NCBI GenBank assembly: GCA_022393335.1
Contig: JAJEKB010000586.1
Location: 1-64,000 of the forward strand
Length of the DNA stretch: 64,000 nucleotides
From: Macrotrachela quadricornifera
Lineage: Eukaryota; Rotifera; Eurotatoria; Philodinida; Philodinidae
Direction of reading: 5' to 3'
Part shown: positions 10,916-24,200 of the stretch, one piece after another
Numbering within the stretch: the first letter of the stretch is position 1
How the letters are laid out: each line of letters starts with the position of its first letter
Translations under genes and position numbers: made by a program
The notes under the pieces: model-generated
Database searches by the model: none
Told to the model about the DNA's origin: nothing
Seen by the model: only the letters and a program-made list of their open reading frames with translations

Positions 10916-11511
10916 TTTAAGTCGACCAGTACCACTAATGATAAAATCATTTTGTTTTGCTTTTTTTTTTGTATTTATACAATGTAAAAATCAGTCAACC
11001 AAATCGAACGTGGGAAATAAATCAGTGTTTGATGAATAACACCTTTTTTTTTCTACCTACGTTATTTTGGAGGAAAAGCAATTGTATTAACATAATTACT
11101 AGCTCAAAGTTTATGTCAACCTAACAATAGCTATTGGTACTCATAGTTCGTTTTCAAAAAAGCAAGGATCCTAGTTTTTGATCTATACCAATGATAAATA
11201 GAAAGCATAATTATCATCGCTTTTTTATTAAATAAATTAGTAACATCATGGACAACCAGTCTATAACTGTTTCGATCGTACGTTGTCATAGGTATGCACG
11301 CATCCTTTTTCTTTTTAAAACACAAATCAGTGTCAATCTTATATATCTTGCATGTGTACATTAACGATAACGATGTAGTAAAAGCAGTCATAGATGTATC
11401 AGAAATGAAAATCTTAAATGTAAAAAAAAATGTATGCAATTGCTTAATTGACTAATTTTGTTCGGATGATCACTTGAGAAGAAAAACGATAGACGAAAGA
11501 GAGCAAGAAAT
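10916..11511. promoter_or_regulatory. Upstream region between two divergent genes
   Basis: Lies between the start of the repeat protein (-) and the start of the long disordered protein (+), so it should carry both promoters. No known element recognised; the short frame at 11131-11439 looks like chance. Confidence 0.4.
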
Positions 11512-14500
11512 ATGACTGTTGTTCAAACTAATACTGAAAATCAACAAAAAGTATCATTACCAAGACGCATAGCAAGTAAGTTTATACTAATTGATACATA
11601 TATTTTATAAATCAAGGCCAATTATAATTCTTTAAAACTAGCAACAAATGAACATATACAGATATATACATGTATAAATATTGAGACATGAACTAAAAGA
11701 TACAAGTTGTTCTCAACTTAAGTTTGACACCACCACTCGAAAGATACGCATTTTTTAATAGGATGAATTTTACGATATGAGATCAGATCATATATGTATA
11801 TATGAGACTATTTTATCATCTGGCTGATTTGAGCTGTGCAAGGGCATAGCACATGAACAAAAAAAAAATGATGAAGAAAAAAACGAAAAGATTGGTCGAC
11901 CACACGCGCATACGTGAGGATCGAATTTCCTTTTCTACTTTCTTTCTCCTTCTTCTTTGTGCTTATTTGTTCGCAATCGAGGACGATGTTCACTTGTTGT
12001 GCCGACGAATGAAATAGTGTTGGTATCTAATTCTTACAAACAAAAAAAAAACCTCGTATCGATCGAGTGAATAAGCAATAAGCAACGAGAAAAAAAAGAA
12101 TGTATGTATGTATATGTATATTCGATATTTGAATGAATTGGACTAGTTTTAACAGCTATGTTATTGAAAAATGAAGAAGAATAATTTATATATGTAATAT
12201 AGATAGATGAGGATAGACGAGTAATTAAAGACAATATTCTTTTTCTTTTTCTATATATATATATATATATATATTTAATAAGCGGTTCACTGATAGGGCA
12301 TTGGCATTGTATTGAAAAGAGAACAAAATAAAACACCTGTTTATTTGTCTTTACAATTTATTTTTAGCTTACATTACTTCGATGAATTTTGCTAAAGTAT
12401 TTCGTCGTCATCATACAAAAGAATCATCTACATCTATTCCAAAATTATCTGAAAGACCATCATTTATTCATCATCATCGATATCCTCGTCCATTTTCTTA
12501 TCACATTCCAACAACTGAACAATTATCACCATCATCATTAAATAAAACATCAAATGTAATTCCATATCGAATTGGTTTATCAAGTGATAGTACACTTTTA
12601 GTCAATGGTCAAACAAATGAAAATGATGATATTGTTCGTTTACCAATAAAAAATGGTAGAGAACATAGTCCTAAAATACGTAAAGATCGTCGTTATCAAT
12701 CTCAATTAAATGCAAATAAACGATGGTTATTTCGATCAATGGAAACACTTGATGGATGGAAAGGTAAAGTGTTTCCACAGAAAATTCGAACAAATAAGTT
12801 TGTATCATAAAGAAAAAATACACCAAATAAATTATTTCATTCAATCTTTTTAAGTTCAAGTCAATCACGATCACGTAGTGTAGAAAATTTAGCTGATAAA
12901 GAATTAGATGAAAATAAACTTTTGAACCACAATTCTTCAATAATAAAACAACAACGTGCCATATCACCCAATAGAAGTATCGAAGCGATTACGAATCGCG
13001 TAATCAATAGTATCGGTATTCATAGAAAATCAGTTAATTCTATACCAAATATTACAAATAGTCCAGCATTAACAATTAAAAAGCAGCCATTATTTACTCA
13101 TTTAACTAATAATTATAATAGTATATCAAAACAATGTAATAATAATAATAATGAAATAAAATCTTCAGCTATTCTTGATTTTCGTGAAATATCTTCACTT
13201 GGATTTTTACATTCAAGTAAGTATACAATGAATTTTAGGGTTTTTTTTTCTTATTTATTTATTTTTTGAATATTAGGATCAGGATTAAATGATGAAAATG
13301 AAAATATTTCATTAACACTATCAGAAAATATTAATAATGCTCTTAATAGTAGTGATGATGAAAATGAAGAAATAATAAGTAATTTATCATATCTTGCTAA
13401 TGATTATGATCATAATCTTGATGCTGATAATGAAACAGCTGATTCATGGGATTTTAGTATAACATGGATTGATTCACTTAAAGAACAACATTCACCTCAA
13501 CGTAAAATTCAATTTTATGAAAATTTAATTAAATTACTTGAACAAGATACATTAAATATTGATGAATTACTTGTTTTACGTAAAGTACTTGCAAAAGTTT
13601 GGCCTACAGATGAGATTACAACAATAGATTATAATAATCAATTATTTTCTATTGATTCAAAACCTATCGGTACAAAATCAGTGCATGCACCAAATAACGT
13701 AAAACGACGTCCAAAACTATCTACAATGACACATCATACAGCTCAACGATGCTCAGCTATTATTGAACAATCACCACTAGTTTATGAACCATTACATGAA
13801 CAAAATAGTGGTCATATTACTCAACCATCATCTTTATTATATGCTGTTAAAGCTAAACCATGTTTAATAGAAAATAATACCGAATTAATTTCAAATGAAA
13901 ATGAAGATTTTAATATTGAACAAAACTATCCTCAACATCTAAATCCATTCAATGAAAAAACAAGTAAATACACATCTTTAATTAAAAAAACAAAACAACT
14001 AAGCTATCAGTTCTTTTTTTTTATACATAGATATTACACCATCTGCACCACCAGAAGAATCTAATCATAATAATAATGAATCAATTCGTCGTTACTTTGA
14101 ACGACTTACACTTCTTGAAACTATCTATGAAAAATTAAATATTGAATCAAATAAAACACCATTAGAAACTATTGACCATCATCATAAATTTTCACCAGAA
14201 GAAAACATTAGTGAAGCATCAACACAAAACTATCGTCCTATTGAAAAACAAATCGAAATGAAAGAAGAAATTCTTAATCATCCTCATCCATATTCAACAA
14301 ATAAAACAGGTAAAACTACATAATATTAAATAAATCTTTTTGTTTAACACATATTTTTATAGCGACAATCAAAACAGCATCGAATAGATTTATTGAAATG
14401 AATGTTGATGGAAATGGTAGTGTCAGTAGTGGGAAAAGTTCAATTAAACGACGAGCACCAACTGCACCACATCTATCTCAAAATGATAATAGCCATCATC

Positions 14501-15403
14501 ATCATTGTAAGACTAATCCAGTAAGTATCTAAAATCTAATTCATTTATATTACTTTTATTGAATAACGTAGTTATAAAAGTTACGACATACTCTTTAAAA
14601 GAAGATAATAAAATTTATATCTCTTCTAAATATATAAATCAATTGAGTGTTCTTCTTATTTCATATCAAAAATTTCTTTTTAGACTATGTTTACATTGTC
14701 ATCGACTGATCTCAATCTACCACATCTTACTAATCATGAAACAAATATACCTATTCAAATTAAATCTCATAATGGAAAATTACCAAGGGAAATTAATACA
14801 AACGAAAGAATAATCCAATCAACACAGAATATACCTGCTTCATGTGATGATGATGGACATATTTTTGTTTATGAATCAAATTCAAATCCAATTCAAAATC
14901 CTATCGATGAAAAGAAATCTAGTAAATTTAACATTTTCATTTTGAAATGAATCAATCTATTTTTTGTTCTAGTAATATTACCAAACAAAACTGAACATAT
15001 TCAACAATGGTTATCATCATGTGAAACAAAAGAAGAACCGCATATTCAAAATAATATACCATTACCACTAAATCCTAGTCCAAAAACACAATTAAAAATG
15101 CGTTGTATTGCAAAACCAATAAGAAATCCAAATCCATCACCTCAACACTATCATGAAAAACAACTTTCACCAATAAATAATAATGAAATTGAACCAGGTC
15201 GTTTTCGAAGTTGTTTAAAAATTCATCTTGATACAAACGATCCTACTATCCATCGAAATCAACCCTCATCAACTACATCCCGACTGCCTCAGCGACAACA
15301 GACCGCATTAGATGAACATTTAAATATCACTGATGATGAGTATTTTCAACAAAATATATTACCATCAAATTATCAACTTGATCATCAAGCTGTATTTCTT
15401 TAA
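11512..15403 (+). CDS. Large, mostly disordered protein of unknown function
   Basis: Model of 882 residues in eight exons: 11512-11575, 12368-12797, 12855-13216, 13277-13963, 14031-14309, 14363-14520, 14684-14921, 14973-15403; the phases close. The protein is rich in Ser, Asn, His and Pro with many acidic patches. One block looks folded: SWDFSITWIDSLKEQ, then FYENLIKLLEQDTLNIDELL and VLRKVLAKVWP (13447-13607; about residues 345-400), helical and probably conserved. A second helical piece, RRYFERLTLLETIYEKLN, lies near 14085-14140. An SRSRSVENL site looks like a phosphorylated linker. No signal peptide or membrane segment. I do not recognise the family; a cytoskeletal or signalling scaffold would suit this composition, but that is a guess. 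Exon 1 is short and separated by a 792-base intron; the donor at 12798 is GTTTGT. Confidence 0.65.
11576..12367. other. First intron of the disordered-protein gene
   Basis: 792 bases, long for this window. Holds a (TA) run at 12252-12275 and no coding signal. A promoter for a shorter form starting at the ATG at 12382 is possible. Confidence 0.45.
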
Positions 15404-15560
15404 TATTATATACTATTCTTTTTTCTTTTTTTTTGTCTTGCCTTTGTATATTTATATTATTATCGACAGTTTTCAAATAGATATATATATATATAATTAC
15501 ATAGAAATTCTTTATATTCGTTAAACTTTATCATTGACCGACAAGTTTAATTTATCAGAA

Positions 15561-15590
15561 TTAATTGATGCGATATATCGCATCAATTAA
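15561..15590. repeat. Perfect 30-base palindrome
   Basis: The left arm TTAATTGATGCGATA is followed directly by its exact reverse complement, with no spacer. The bases flanking it do not pair, so the palindrome is exactly 30 long. It could form a cruciform or RNA hairpin, or be a symmetric protein-binding site. Confidence 0.9.
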
Positions 15591-15611
15591 ATCATTCTCT
15601 CTCTCTCCTTC

Positions 15612-15648
15612 CTCACATCAATTAACAAGTATAATTAATTGATGTGAG
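15612..15648. repeat. Inverted repeat, 14-base arms with 9-base loop
   Basis: The left arm CTCACATCAATTAA (15612-15625) and its exact reverse complement (15635-15648) flank a 9-base spacer. It shares the ATCAATTAA core with the palindrome 22 bases upstream. Confidence 0.9.
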
Positions 15649-15749
15649 CATAATCAACTATTTTCATAGTATATAACTACATTATGAGTTGATAGACACT
15701 ACTAACATTTACAATCATCATTTCTCGTTAAAAATCAATATAATCAACA

Positions 15750-16616
15750 ATGCAACAATATCCATCATCATCATCATATATGTATCCATCATCTCCAACA
15801 CAAAATTTATCTCTTTATGATTCGGGTTATGCATCACTCGATTATTCATCACCTTCATCATCATCATTTCATTTTTCATCATGTCCATATTCAAACGAAT
15901 CATTTTATACACCATCACAACCTTGTATGTTTATTGTTTGAAAAAAAATAATAAGTTATTTTTATTAAAATTTTTTTTTCTTATTACAGATCCATCATAC
16001 TACAGTCCAACACCATATTCAATGCATCAATATTCGGAACCATTTGCTAGTAGTACACCAGTTCAATCAAGTAATGTATGTCTTGCTTCATCAATAAAGG
16101 TAAGTGTTAAAACTTTTTTTTTGTACATTGATAAATAAGAATATTTCGTGAGTAATTATAGTAACTGAATTTGGTTTTTACATGAATTGATTTTTTACTT
16201 AATTTTTTAGAATTCACAACCAAAACGTCGTCATCCACAACAACAAACAAATATATCATCTCCTTCTTTATGTCCAGTAAGTATTTTGATTCTGTCTGAT
16301 ATATAAATTTTTGTGATAATGTTTTTCTATGATATAGGCTCGAAAACGCATGAGTGATGAAGCAATTGAACGTCTTAATGCTTTCTATGCAATAAAGAAA
16401 CGTCCAACAGAAGCAGAAAAAGATTGTCTTGCTATGGAATGTAATATAACATTAGCACAAGTTAATACATGGTTTAATAATGCACGTTCACGTCGTGGTG
16501 ATACTAATCCAAAATTAGCACAAAAATTACTTAAACAACAAATTGATTCGTTAAACAATCAAGTTGCTCATCTTCAACAACAACAATCTTCATCGTCTAA
16601 TCATAATTCCTTTTGA
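15750..16616 (+). CDS. Divergent homeodomain transcription factor
   Basis: Four exons, 15750-15924, 15990-16099, 16211-16276 and 16338-16616, give 209 residues. The N-terminal half is Ser/Tyr/Pro-rich and disordered, typical of an activation region. The homeodomain lies at about residues 115-174: RKRMSDEAIERLNAFY (helix 1, Leu16 and an aromatic at 20), RPTEAEKDCLAMECNI (helix 2), and QVNTWFNNARSRR (helix 3 with Trp48, Phe49, Asn51, Arg53). Spacing is the standard 60 residues, so this is not a TALE three-residue-loop type, although WFNNAR resembles TALE WFINAR. Residue 50 is Asn instead of the usual Gln, Lys or Ser. A Gln-rich helix follows. It should bind AT-rich DNA in the nucleus. I cannot place it in a named homeobox class. 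AATAAA at 16662-16667. Confidence 0.88.
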
Positions 16617-18122
16617 TTGTTTTTTAAACTAGTTTTGTGTGTTTTGTTTTCGGTTGTTAAAAATAAAATATTTTATTTACTATAATATCTTTATGTCTTG
16701 ATGTAGAAACAAACATATTTTAATTGTTGTTCGATGTTCATTTCATTATACTCATCCAGTGTAAAGAAAGAGTGGTGGTTTCGAAGATTATCTTACACTT
16801 GCTCTATCTATTTACATTTTTTGTCGATTTCCTCATTAAGAGCAGTCTATACAAGAAATTGAACGAGAGCGAATCTATGTTACATTCGATGATATTACCA
16901 TGAAATGATTTGAATAGAAATGAGACATATAATACCTATGTATATATTGCTGCTTATGAAATGAAGTATTCGTTGTTTTTTTTATGTATAGAATAGTTTG
17001 ATTTAGTTTAGCATTTTCAAAGCAGCAAATAGTAATACAAAATCATGAATAAAAATCGAATTAATTTTGTTCCTGTTTTTTTTTGTCAATAATGAATTAA
17101 TTTTTGTATAATAACAATAAAACTATATATAGATTAAAGAGAAACAAGGTGAGCCTTGAACATATTTGACGTGTTAAGAATAGGATCAACCATAATGATT
17201 GATCGTATGAATAAATTATAGAATGCGCTTATTATATTATGAAGTTAAATTATTTAAAAACTGTCTATTTATCAGTGTTGCTAAAACAAATGAGACAAAA
17301 AGTTAAGTTCATATTATATTTTATTCTTGATAATTTATCAGTAAATTTGAGAGCATTTTTGCAAGCATATCTTTGGACAAAATTTATTAATCAACATTCG
17401 AAATGATATTCAAAAACGTTTTGTTACTGATTGTTATTATATATGAATAGGTACGGTATAATCATTTTTAGTTTTGTCTCTATGTAATTTACCGATAAAT
17501 AAAGGTAGTTATGTATGTATGTAATAGATTGATTACATTCTCATATTCGAAAAGTCGGCTTTACACTCTTGTGAATATATTCAAGTGGACGAATCGAAAT
17601 AAGATAAAGATAAGATAAAGATTTAACTTTTAATATGTGAGAATATCAATGTATTGTGATTTATATACTTATTCTTATTTTGGATAACTAATGTAAAGTT
17701 GTAAATTATCCAATGTTATCAGATAGAGTGAAATGAGAATCCTTTTTTTACCAAATTACTATTGCATAATTTCTTTTTTTTTTATTGTTCGTTGACATGA
17801 TCATCTTTCAAAATTCAAAAGATGTGAGTTCATGTCATCTGTCTGTGTACACGTTTGCTTTTTCTGTCAGAAAGATGAGAAGAATTATTACTTAGTTTCA
17901 ATGATATTAATGACGATTTCATATACGTGTAAATGTCAACTTAGAGAAAGTCAATGTTCAAAGAAAAAAAAAAGCATAGAATTATTAAATTTTTTTTCTT
18001 TTTTTTCCTGTTTGAGTTAATTGTTGATATTCATGTGTATGATGATGTTATCAATAATAAAGCCAATCATTGATTCTCTTTCAAGGTTTGTTTGCATCTA
18101 GTCCCTTTTTCTGTTTTTTTTA

Positions 18123-18164
<42 letters not shown>

Positions 18165-18298
18165 AGCTTTACTGACAACTATAACTTGAGAGACAATGAC
18201 AAAAAAAAGAAAAAGAAGATATTGAATATCTCGTTTTCTTATTTAGAATTACACTCATAAATTTAATTATATCAAGAACTTATCTTTCTAGATATGCA
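16617..18298. other. Intergenic, between homeobox gene and cadherin
   Basis: 1.7 kb of AT-rich sequence with the homeobox poly(A) signal at 16662-16667 and a CT microsatellite near the right end. The open frame at 17832-18020 has no family resemblance. The right part should carry the cadherin promoter. Confidence 0.5.
18123..18160. repeat. (CT)n microsatellite
   Basis: Nearly pure CT dinucleotide run with two interruptions, about 140 bases upstream of the cadherin start codon; it may lie in the promoter or leader. Confidence 0.9.
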
Positions 18299-21200
18299 AT
18301 GATTAAATTCAAACTTCAGTATCAATTTTTATTATTTTTTTTTATTATTACAATTCATTTTATCTCTAGTCAAATATGTAGAAATAATATCTCTGATCTT
18401 TTTGTATGTTTAATTCAAAAGAAAAATTCTTAACATTATTTCTTTTTATTTTAGTACAATGTTGATTTTGCTGGACCTATTTTTGATCAGTCAGTTTATT
18501 ATATACCATCAAATTTTTCTGTATCAACTCCAAATCAAACAATAGTATTTACCTTTACTGTTAGACCTCAAAAAGATTATACTCGACCAAGTTTTATTTC
18601 AAGAACAGTTAGTGATTGTTCACTTACTAATGCACAAGATAATATTATCGTAACATCAGATGATCCAAGTTTTACTGTGTCTTATAATTCAACAAATTGT
18701 TTTTATGCACTTGTTACAAATACTTTGTATGTATTGAAAGTTAAAAAATTCTACTAATATAAATATATTTTTGTTTAGTCCTTTGAATTATTTTTTACCT
18801 TTTAATCGTTATTTATTTAAATTAATTGCAAAACAAAATTTTTCGGATCAATTAGAAAGACCTCCAGTAATTTCCACGGCTATAGTTCAAATCAATTTAG
18901 AAAATGCTAATGTTCATGATCCATATTTTATTCCTGATAATCAAATATTTTATATTAGTGAAATGGCACAACCAGATACAGAATTTGGTACAGTTTATGC
19001 TACTGATCCTGATAATGATATGATTATATATAAAATAATAAATAGTACACAATTTTCAATTGATCCACAGAGAGGTGTTCTACGACTTCATCGACCATTT
19101 GATTTATTATCACTATCAGAATATATTGTTAATGTAACAGCAACAGATTATAGTCCATCCTGTTTATTATCAACACTTCCATGTGAAAAACGTACAAATT
19201 CAATAAATATCAAAATTATTGTAACGACAGTTAATAAACATTCACCACAATTTTTAAATCAAATATGTGGGAAAAATATCTCATTAAAGGAAAATAATAC
19301 AGCTGGAGAGAATATTGCAATATTAATTGTATTTGATGAGGATCGAGGAGATAATGGATTGATTAATATATCATTTCCATCTGAACAATTACGAACAACA
19401 GGTATAGAAATAACCAAATGTTTTATTTAGATAAAAAAAATACGATTTTCTTTTTTTGATTTAGCAGAAAGTGGTTTAAGTAATACAGCCTATTCTCAGT
19501 TTTATCTTGAACAATTGCCACAAATTAACGGAACCGATATTCGTAAAGCTATACTTAAAACAAATAAAACATTTGATTATGATGCACTAGGTATGATAAG
19601 AGATAAGTACTTTAATGATATTCATTTATCTTCTTCTGATATTCTTATTTAAAATCTTAAGTATCTTTCATTAAATATAACAGCCTAATGAATGAAACAT
19701 ATCATAAATTAAAACTTAGTATAATAAAATAATGTTGAACAGTTCTGATCCAGTAAACTTACAAATGATTTAAAAACTGATTCAATTGGTACACTTTAAC
19801 AATATTTTTAAATCATTAAGTAATGATATATAAAATACTCTTGTTGCATACTTTTGCAAATAGGTATTTATTGATAAAGTCTACTTCCAATGATAAAAAA
19901 TAATATCATATTGAAGATTGAATGAAAACTTGATATTACAGATCAAATAAAATGTTTTATTATGTTTTATATTAGTTGACTTTTAGAAGAAAAGAATTTT
20001 ATTTTTTTAGTTCAGAATAGATCGTAGTTCTACTGATTGTTGAAATCTTTAAATAAAATAGTGTTCATAACATGCATTATTCGTATCTAATGTTTATTTA
20101 TGTAAAAAAAAAAAATCGTTTTTTTTGTAGGTGCTACTAGAATTTGGTATTTATATATATTAGCTACTGATAATGGCAAACCTCCACGACAAGGTAAACC
20201 TAATATCTGAAAATTTCCTATATTTTTATTATTTTTAATCTTCCAGCACTTTGTAATCTACGTATTAATTTATACGATATAAATGATAGTCCACCAGGTA
20301 AACTTTTTTAAATATTTCATATATATATATATATTTGATTGTTTAGAATTTACTATACCATATTGGAATTATACAATATTTCGTTCGTTTACTAATCTAT
20401 CTACTAATTTTTTCCGTGTAATTGCATTTGATGCTGATACTGGTTTAAATGGTTTGATTAATTATTACATTGGAACTGTTAATGTACCATATTTTTCAAT
20501 AAATCGTGCAACAGGAACAATTATTCTTCGTAGAGATATTTCAGATATAACTAGTTTAAATAAGAGCTATTTTCCAATAACATTTAATGTGTACGCACAA
20601 GATTGTGGTACACCACCATTATTTAGTAAAAATAATGCCACTGTAACTATTTATTATAATGATAATGATGAACAGCCATTAGCTACTTGGATTTATCCAA
20701 CTTATGAAGAATTAAATATTACAATAACAGAAAAATTTTATGAAAAATATGCAAATCGAACAGTATTCGATGATAATGGTTTTAATGGCTCTATTATTTA
20801 TCAGTTAACATCATCGGAATCATCTCTTATGATGGTCAAAAGTCCATTTCTCGATAATATAAATATGCCATTTCGTGCTATGCCAGTTTTAAGAGATGGA
20901 CAAATATTTACAAGTGGTATTCTTGTTACTAGGTATGAATTTATTTATATCCATATGATTTTTCCATAGATCTATTTGATACATCAGTATAAAGTGGGAT
21001 GATTTCATAGTGATTTAATAAATAGAAACAATTTTAATAATATATAGCTAACGACAACGAGAATGACTCTGTTGTTTAGTAGTTTGTTGAATGTATTTTG
21101 ACTGAAAGATGAAAAAAAATAATTCGTTAATTTGTTTTTGTAAATTAAACAATCATAATAAGTCGATATATTTTAATACATTACATTGCGTTGCTTGTAT

Positions 21201-24200
21201 TCGTGCATAAAAGACGTATTATAGTATATAATAAACGAATGTATATAAAATAAATACAGAGAAAGAAAGTTATCATATCAGTTCCTGCTAGATTTAAATA
21301 GAAACCTTACTCAGTGGATCTTATCTCAAATAAGAGTCTTTTAGTAAAGTCTCTTTCAATTTTTTTTTTAATAGAATGTTGAGTCAATATATCTATATAA
21401 ATAAGACACATCTAATATTAAAAATCATATTAGAACAAATATGAGTTAAACTTTAACGTGTAATTTTGAAAACTAAAATTGGTGTTACATACGATAAAAT
21501 TTTAGATACTATTTTCAAATCATAATGAAATCATTTTTCTACATTTTAAATATTTTAGTGGTCTTCATGCTGAAATTCAAAATGTTTATTCGCTTTATAT
21601 TCATGTTCTTGTCAATCCACCATTAATTCGTTCAGTAATAATAAGATTAAAAGATGAAAATGATCAAATTCCAACATTTGATCTAAGTTCAATGACTTTA
21701 AGTGTTATTGAAAGTGAAATTGGAAAGCGTACAATTGCACATATTCAAGCATATGATCGTGATGTTGATTATCAAAATAATCATGTTGAATACTGTTTAA
21801 ATGAAAAACTAACTGATAATGAAACTATTAAATATTTCTATGTTGAATCTAATGGAACAATATGGACAGATAGAACATTTAAAGAAAATAATAAAACACT
21901 TTATCGATTATTTATTAGTGCTTATAATATTGTACCAGCATGGAATTCACCTTCGAATAATACACAAGATTTTCAGTTTGATATTCAAGTCATTAAAATT
22001 AATGATCACATACCAGGTAAACTCTTTGAATATGAAAATAATAAAAACAAAGAAAATATATGTATATATAGTATTTATCAATGGATCGATGATAAATATT
22101 TCAATTGATGAAACAACAATGAATGGAACCGTTATCTATAATTTAACAATAATTGATTTAGATATTGATACAAAGCTTAATTTGGGAATATTAAATGGAA
22201 ATTTTCGAAATAAGTTTACATTCACTTTATTATCAGATAATTCGAATAATCAAACACGTACACAATACGAAGCAATAGGACAATTAAAAGTTGTTGCTAC
22301 ATTAGATTCTAAACTGAAACCAAATTATACACTAGTTTTATTTGCATTTGATGCAAAAAATATCGGAAAAATTAATGTAATAGTTATCATAAAACCAGAG
22401 AATACTAAAGCACCTTGTTTTGAATTAATGCCTGGATTCACTGCTTATCAATATAAAGTGAATGAAAATACTGAATATTCATCACTTCATGGCTCTTTTG
22501 TAAGTTATTGTACTAAAAATTCATAGTTTATGGAAATTTTAAAATAAAAAAATAATTAATAGTATTCAAGATCAATAGATGTGCGTACCCAGTTTTGGCC
22601 TCAATCCTTTGTAAATTTTCAGATAGCTCTATATATATAGAATCTAGTCTGGTATAGATTTAGAAAAAAATTTTTCATCATTCAAAAAATTTTTACAAGA
22701 GAATTTGGTACTTGGTGATCTATTTTTTATTTGTTTGCTAAATGTATTTTTTCTGATAATTTTGAATTAGGAAAGTATAATCGAAGTTAAGAAACTGATT
22801 ATCATATTGAATAAATACATTGTCTTCATTTACAAACAAATTTTCTATCAAGATATATTTTTAAAATATTAATAACTCTTCGATATAAAATTCTGTTCGA
22901 ATTGATAGATAGAAAGGATACATGTATATTATATTTGTACCAGCGATCGAAAAGGCACCGAATCGAATGGGCTTTTTGAGAGTTTCACTAATTCAAACTC
23001 TTAGTTTGGTTCGAATCTGTAGTAGTTCTCCGTTTTGAAAAGTCATTTTACATACTCAAAGAAAAAAAGGTACTTAGACTTCTTTTAAATGCATCATTAG
23101 TTAAAGAATAGTTAAAATGAGCAATTATCGGCCGTTTCAATAATAATTCTGGTATAGATACGATCGTTAAAAAGAAAAAGATGTAGAAATGATTCCTTAT
23201 TTTGTTATGTAAGCTTCGATCTTATCTAGAATTCATTTTTTTTTCAAAATGATTTAATAAATACACTCTTTCAAAAACATTTTAGAATTTTCCTTATTTC
23301 ATTTAATTTGAAAAGGATTACATTTCACAAAGACTAATTACCTATTTTTTTATATTAATATTTAAGTACATATTTTCTTCAATGTAGATTCGGGCAATTG
23401 ATCCTGATAATCAGCGATCGAATCTTAGTTATGAAATTTATAATACTAATCATCAATTAGATTTAAATAATTTATATTTAAATTCTTCAAATAATTATGT
23501 GACAATTGGTATTAAATCTCCTGGTCTTTCTCGTGATTTTCCATTTGGTCAATCTGTATATAATTTTTCAATTCGTGCAACTGATGAAAATGGTACCGGT
23601 GTATCAAGCTATGTACCCATTAGTATTGAAGTAATCGATATAAATAATAAAGCACCGATACCTATAGTAAAATTTTATTTTTATCATATATCAAGAATTT
23701 TTTGTTATAAATTTAGAATTTTCCATGGATTATAGATGAAGGTAACAATCGAAGTATAGACATTGTATTTGAAGATTATGATGATCCAGGCAAAAATAAT
23801 ACGACTCCTTTTAGAGTTGAAATTGTTAACTCATCAAACTTTGAAATACGGCCAACTCAAAGTTATAACGGATCTTATACATTATTATATAGAGGTGTTT
23901 TAAATCGTACATTAAATAAAAATTTAACTGTTCAGTTTAACACAATCGATAATAAAAATTTCTCTAAAATAACAACAATTTCAATTATTGTTCGTGATAG
24001 TTGTAAAATGACTACAATATCTGATGGTTTGAAAACAATAAAAGTTGTTTATATAGATGGTTATCAAAATTCCTTACGTAATATTGGACTTGGTTCAATT
24101 TATGTCAATGATATAAATGATTGGTGTCATGCCGATAGAATTTATTCAATAATAAATTCTAATGATAAGGAAATATTTTATGTTTCACAAGGTTTCTTAA

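Larger units (their letters stand above)
15404..15749. other. Intergenic with paired inverted repeats
   Basis: Region between the disordered-protein stop codon and the homeobox start codon. It contains an AT run near 15480-15496, a CT-rich tract near 15595-15612 and the two inverted repeats listed separately. Confidence 0.6.

Noticed and set aside
22985..23005. GGTTCGAATCT, tRNA B-box-like word in a cadherin intron
   Set aside because: No A box at the right distance, and the flanking bases do not form the T-arm or acceptor stem.
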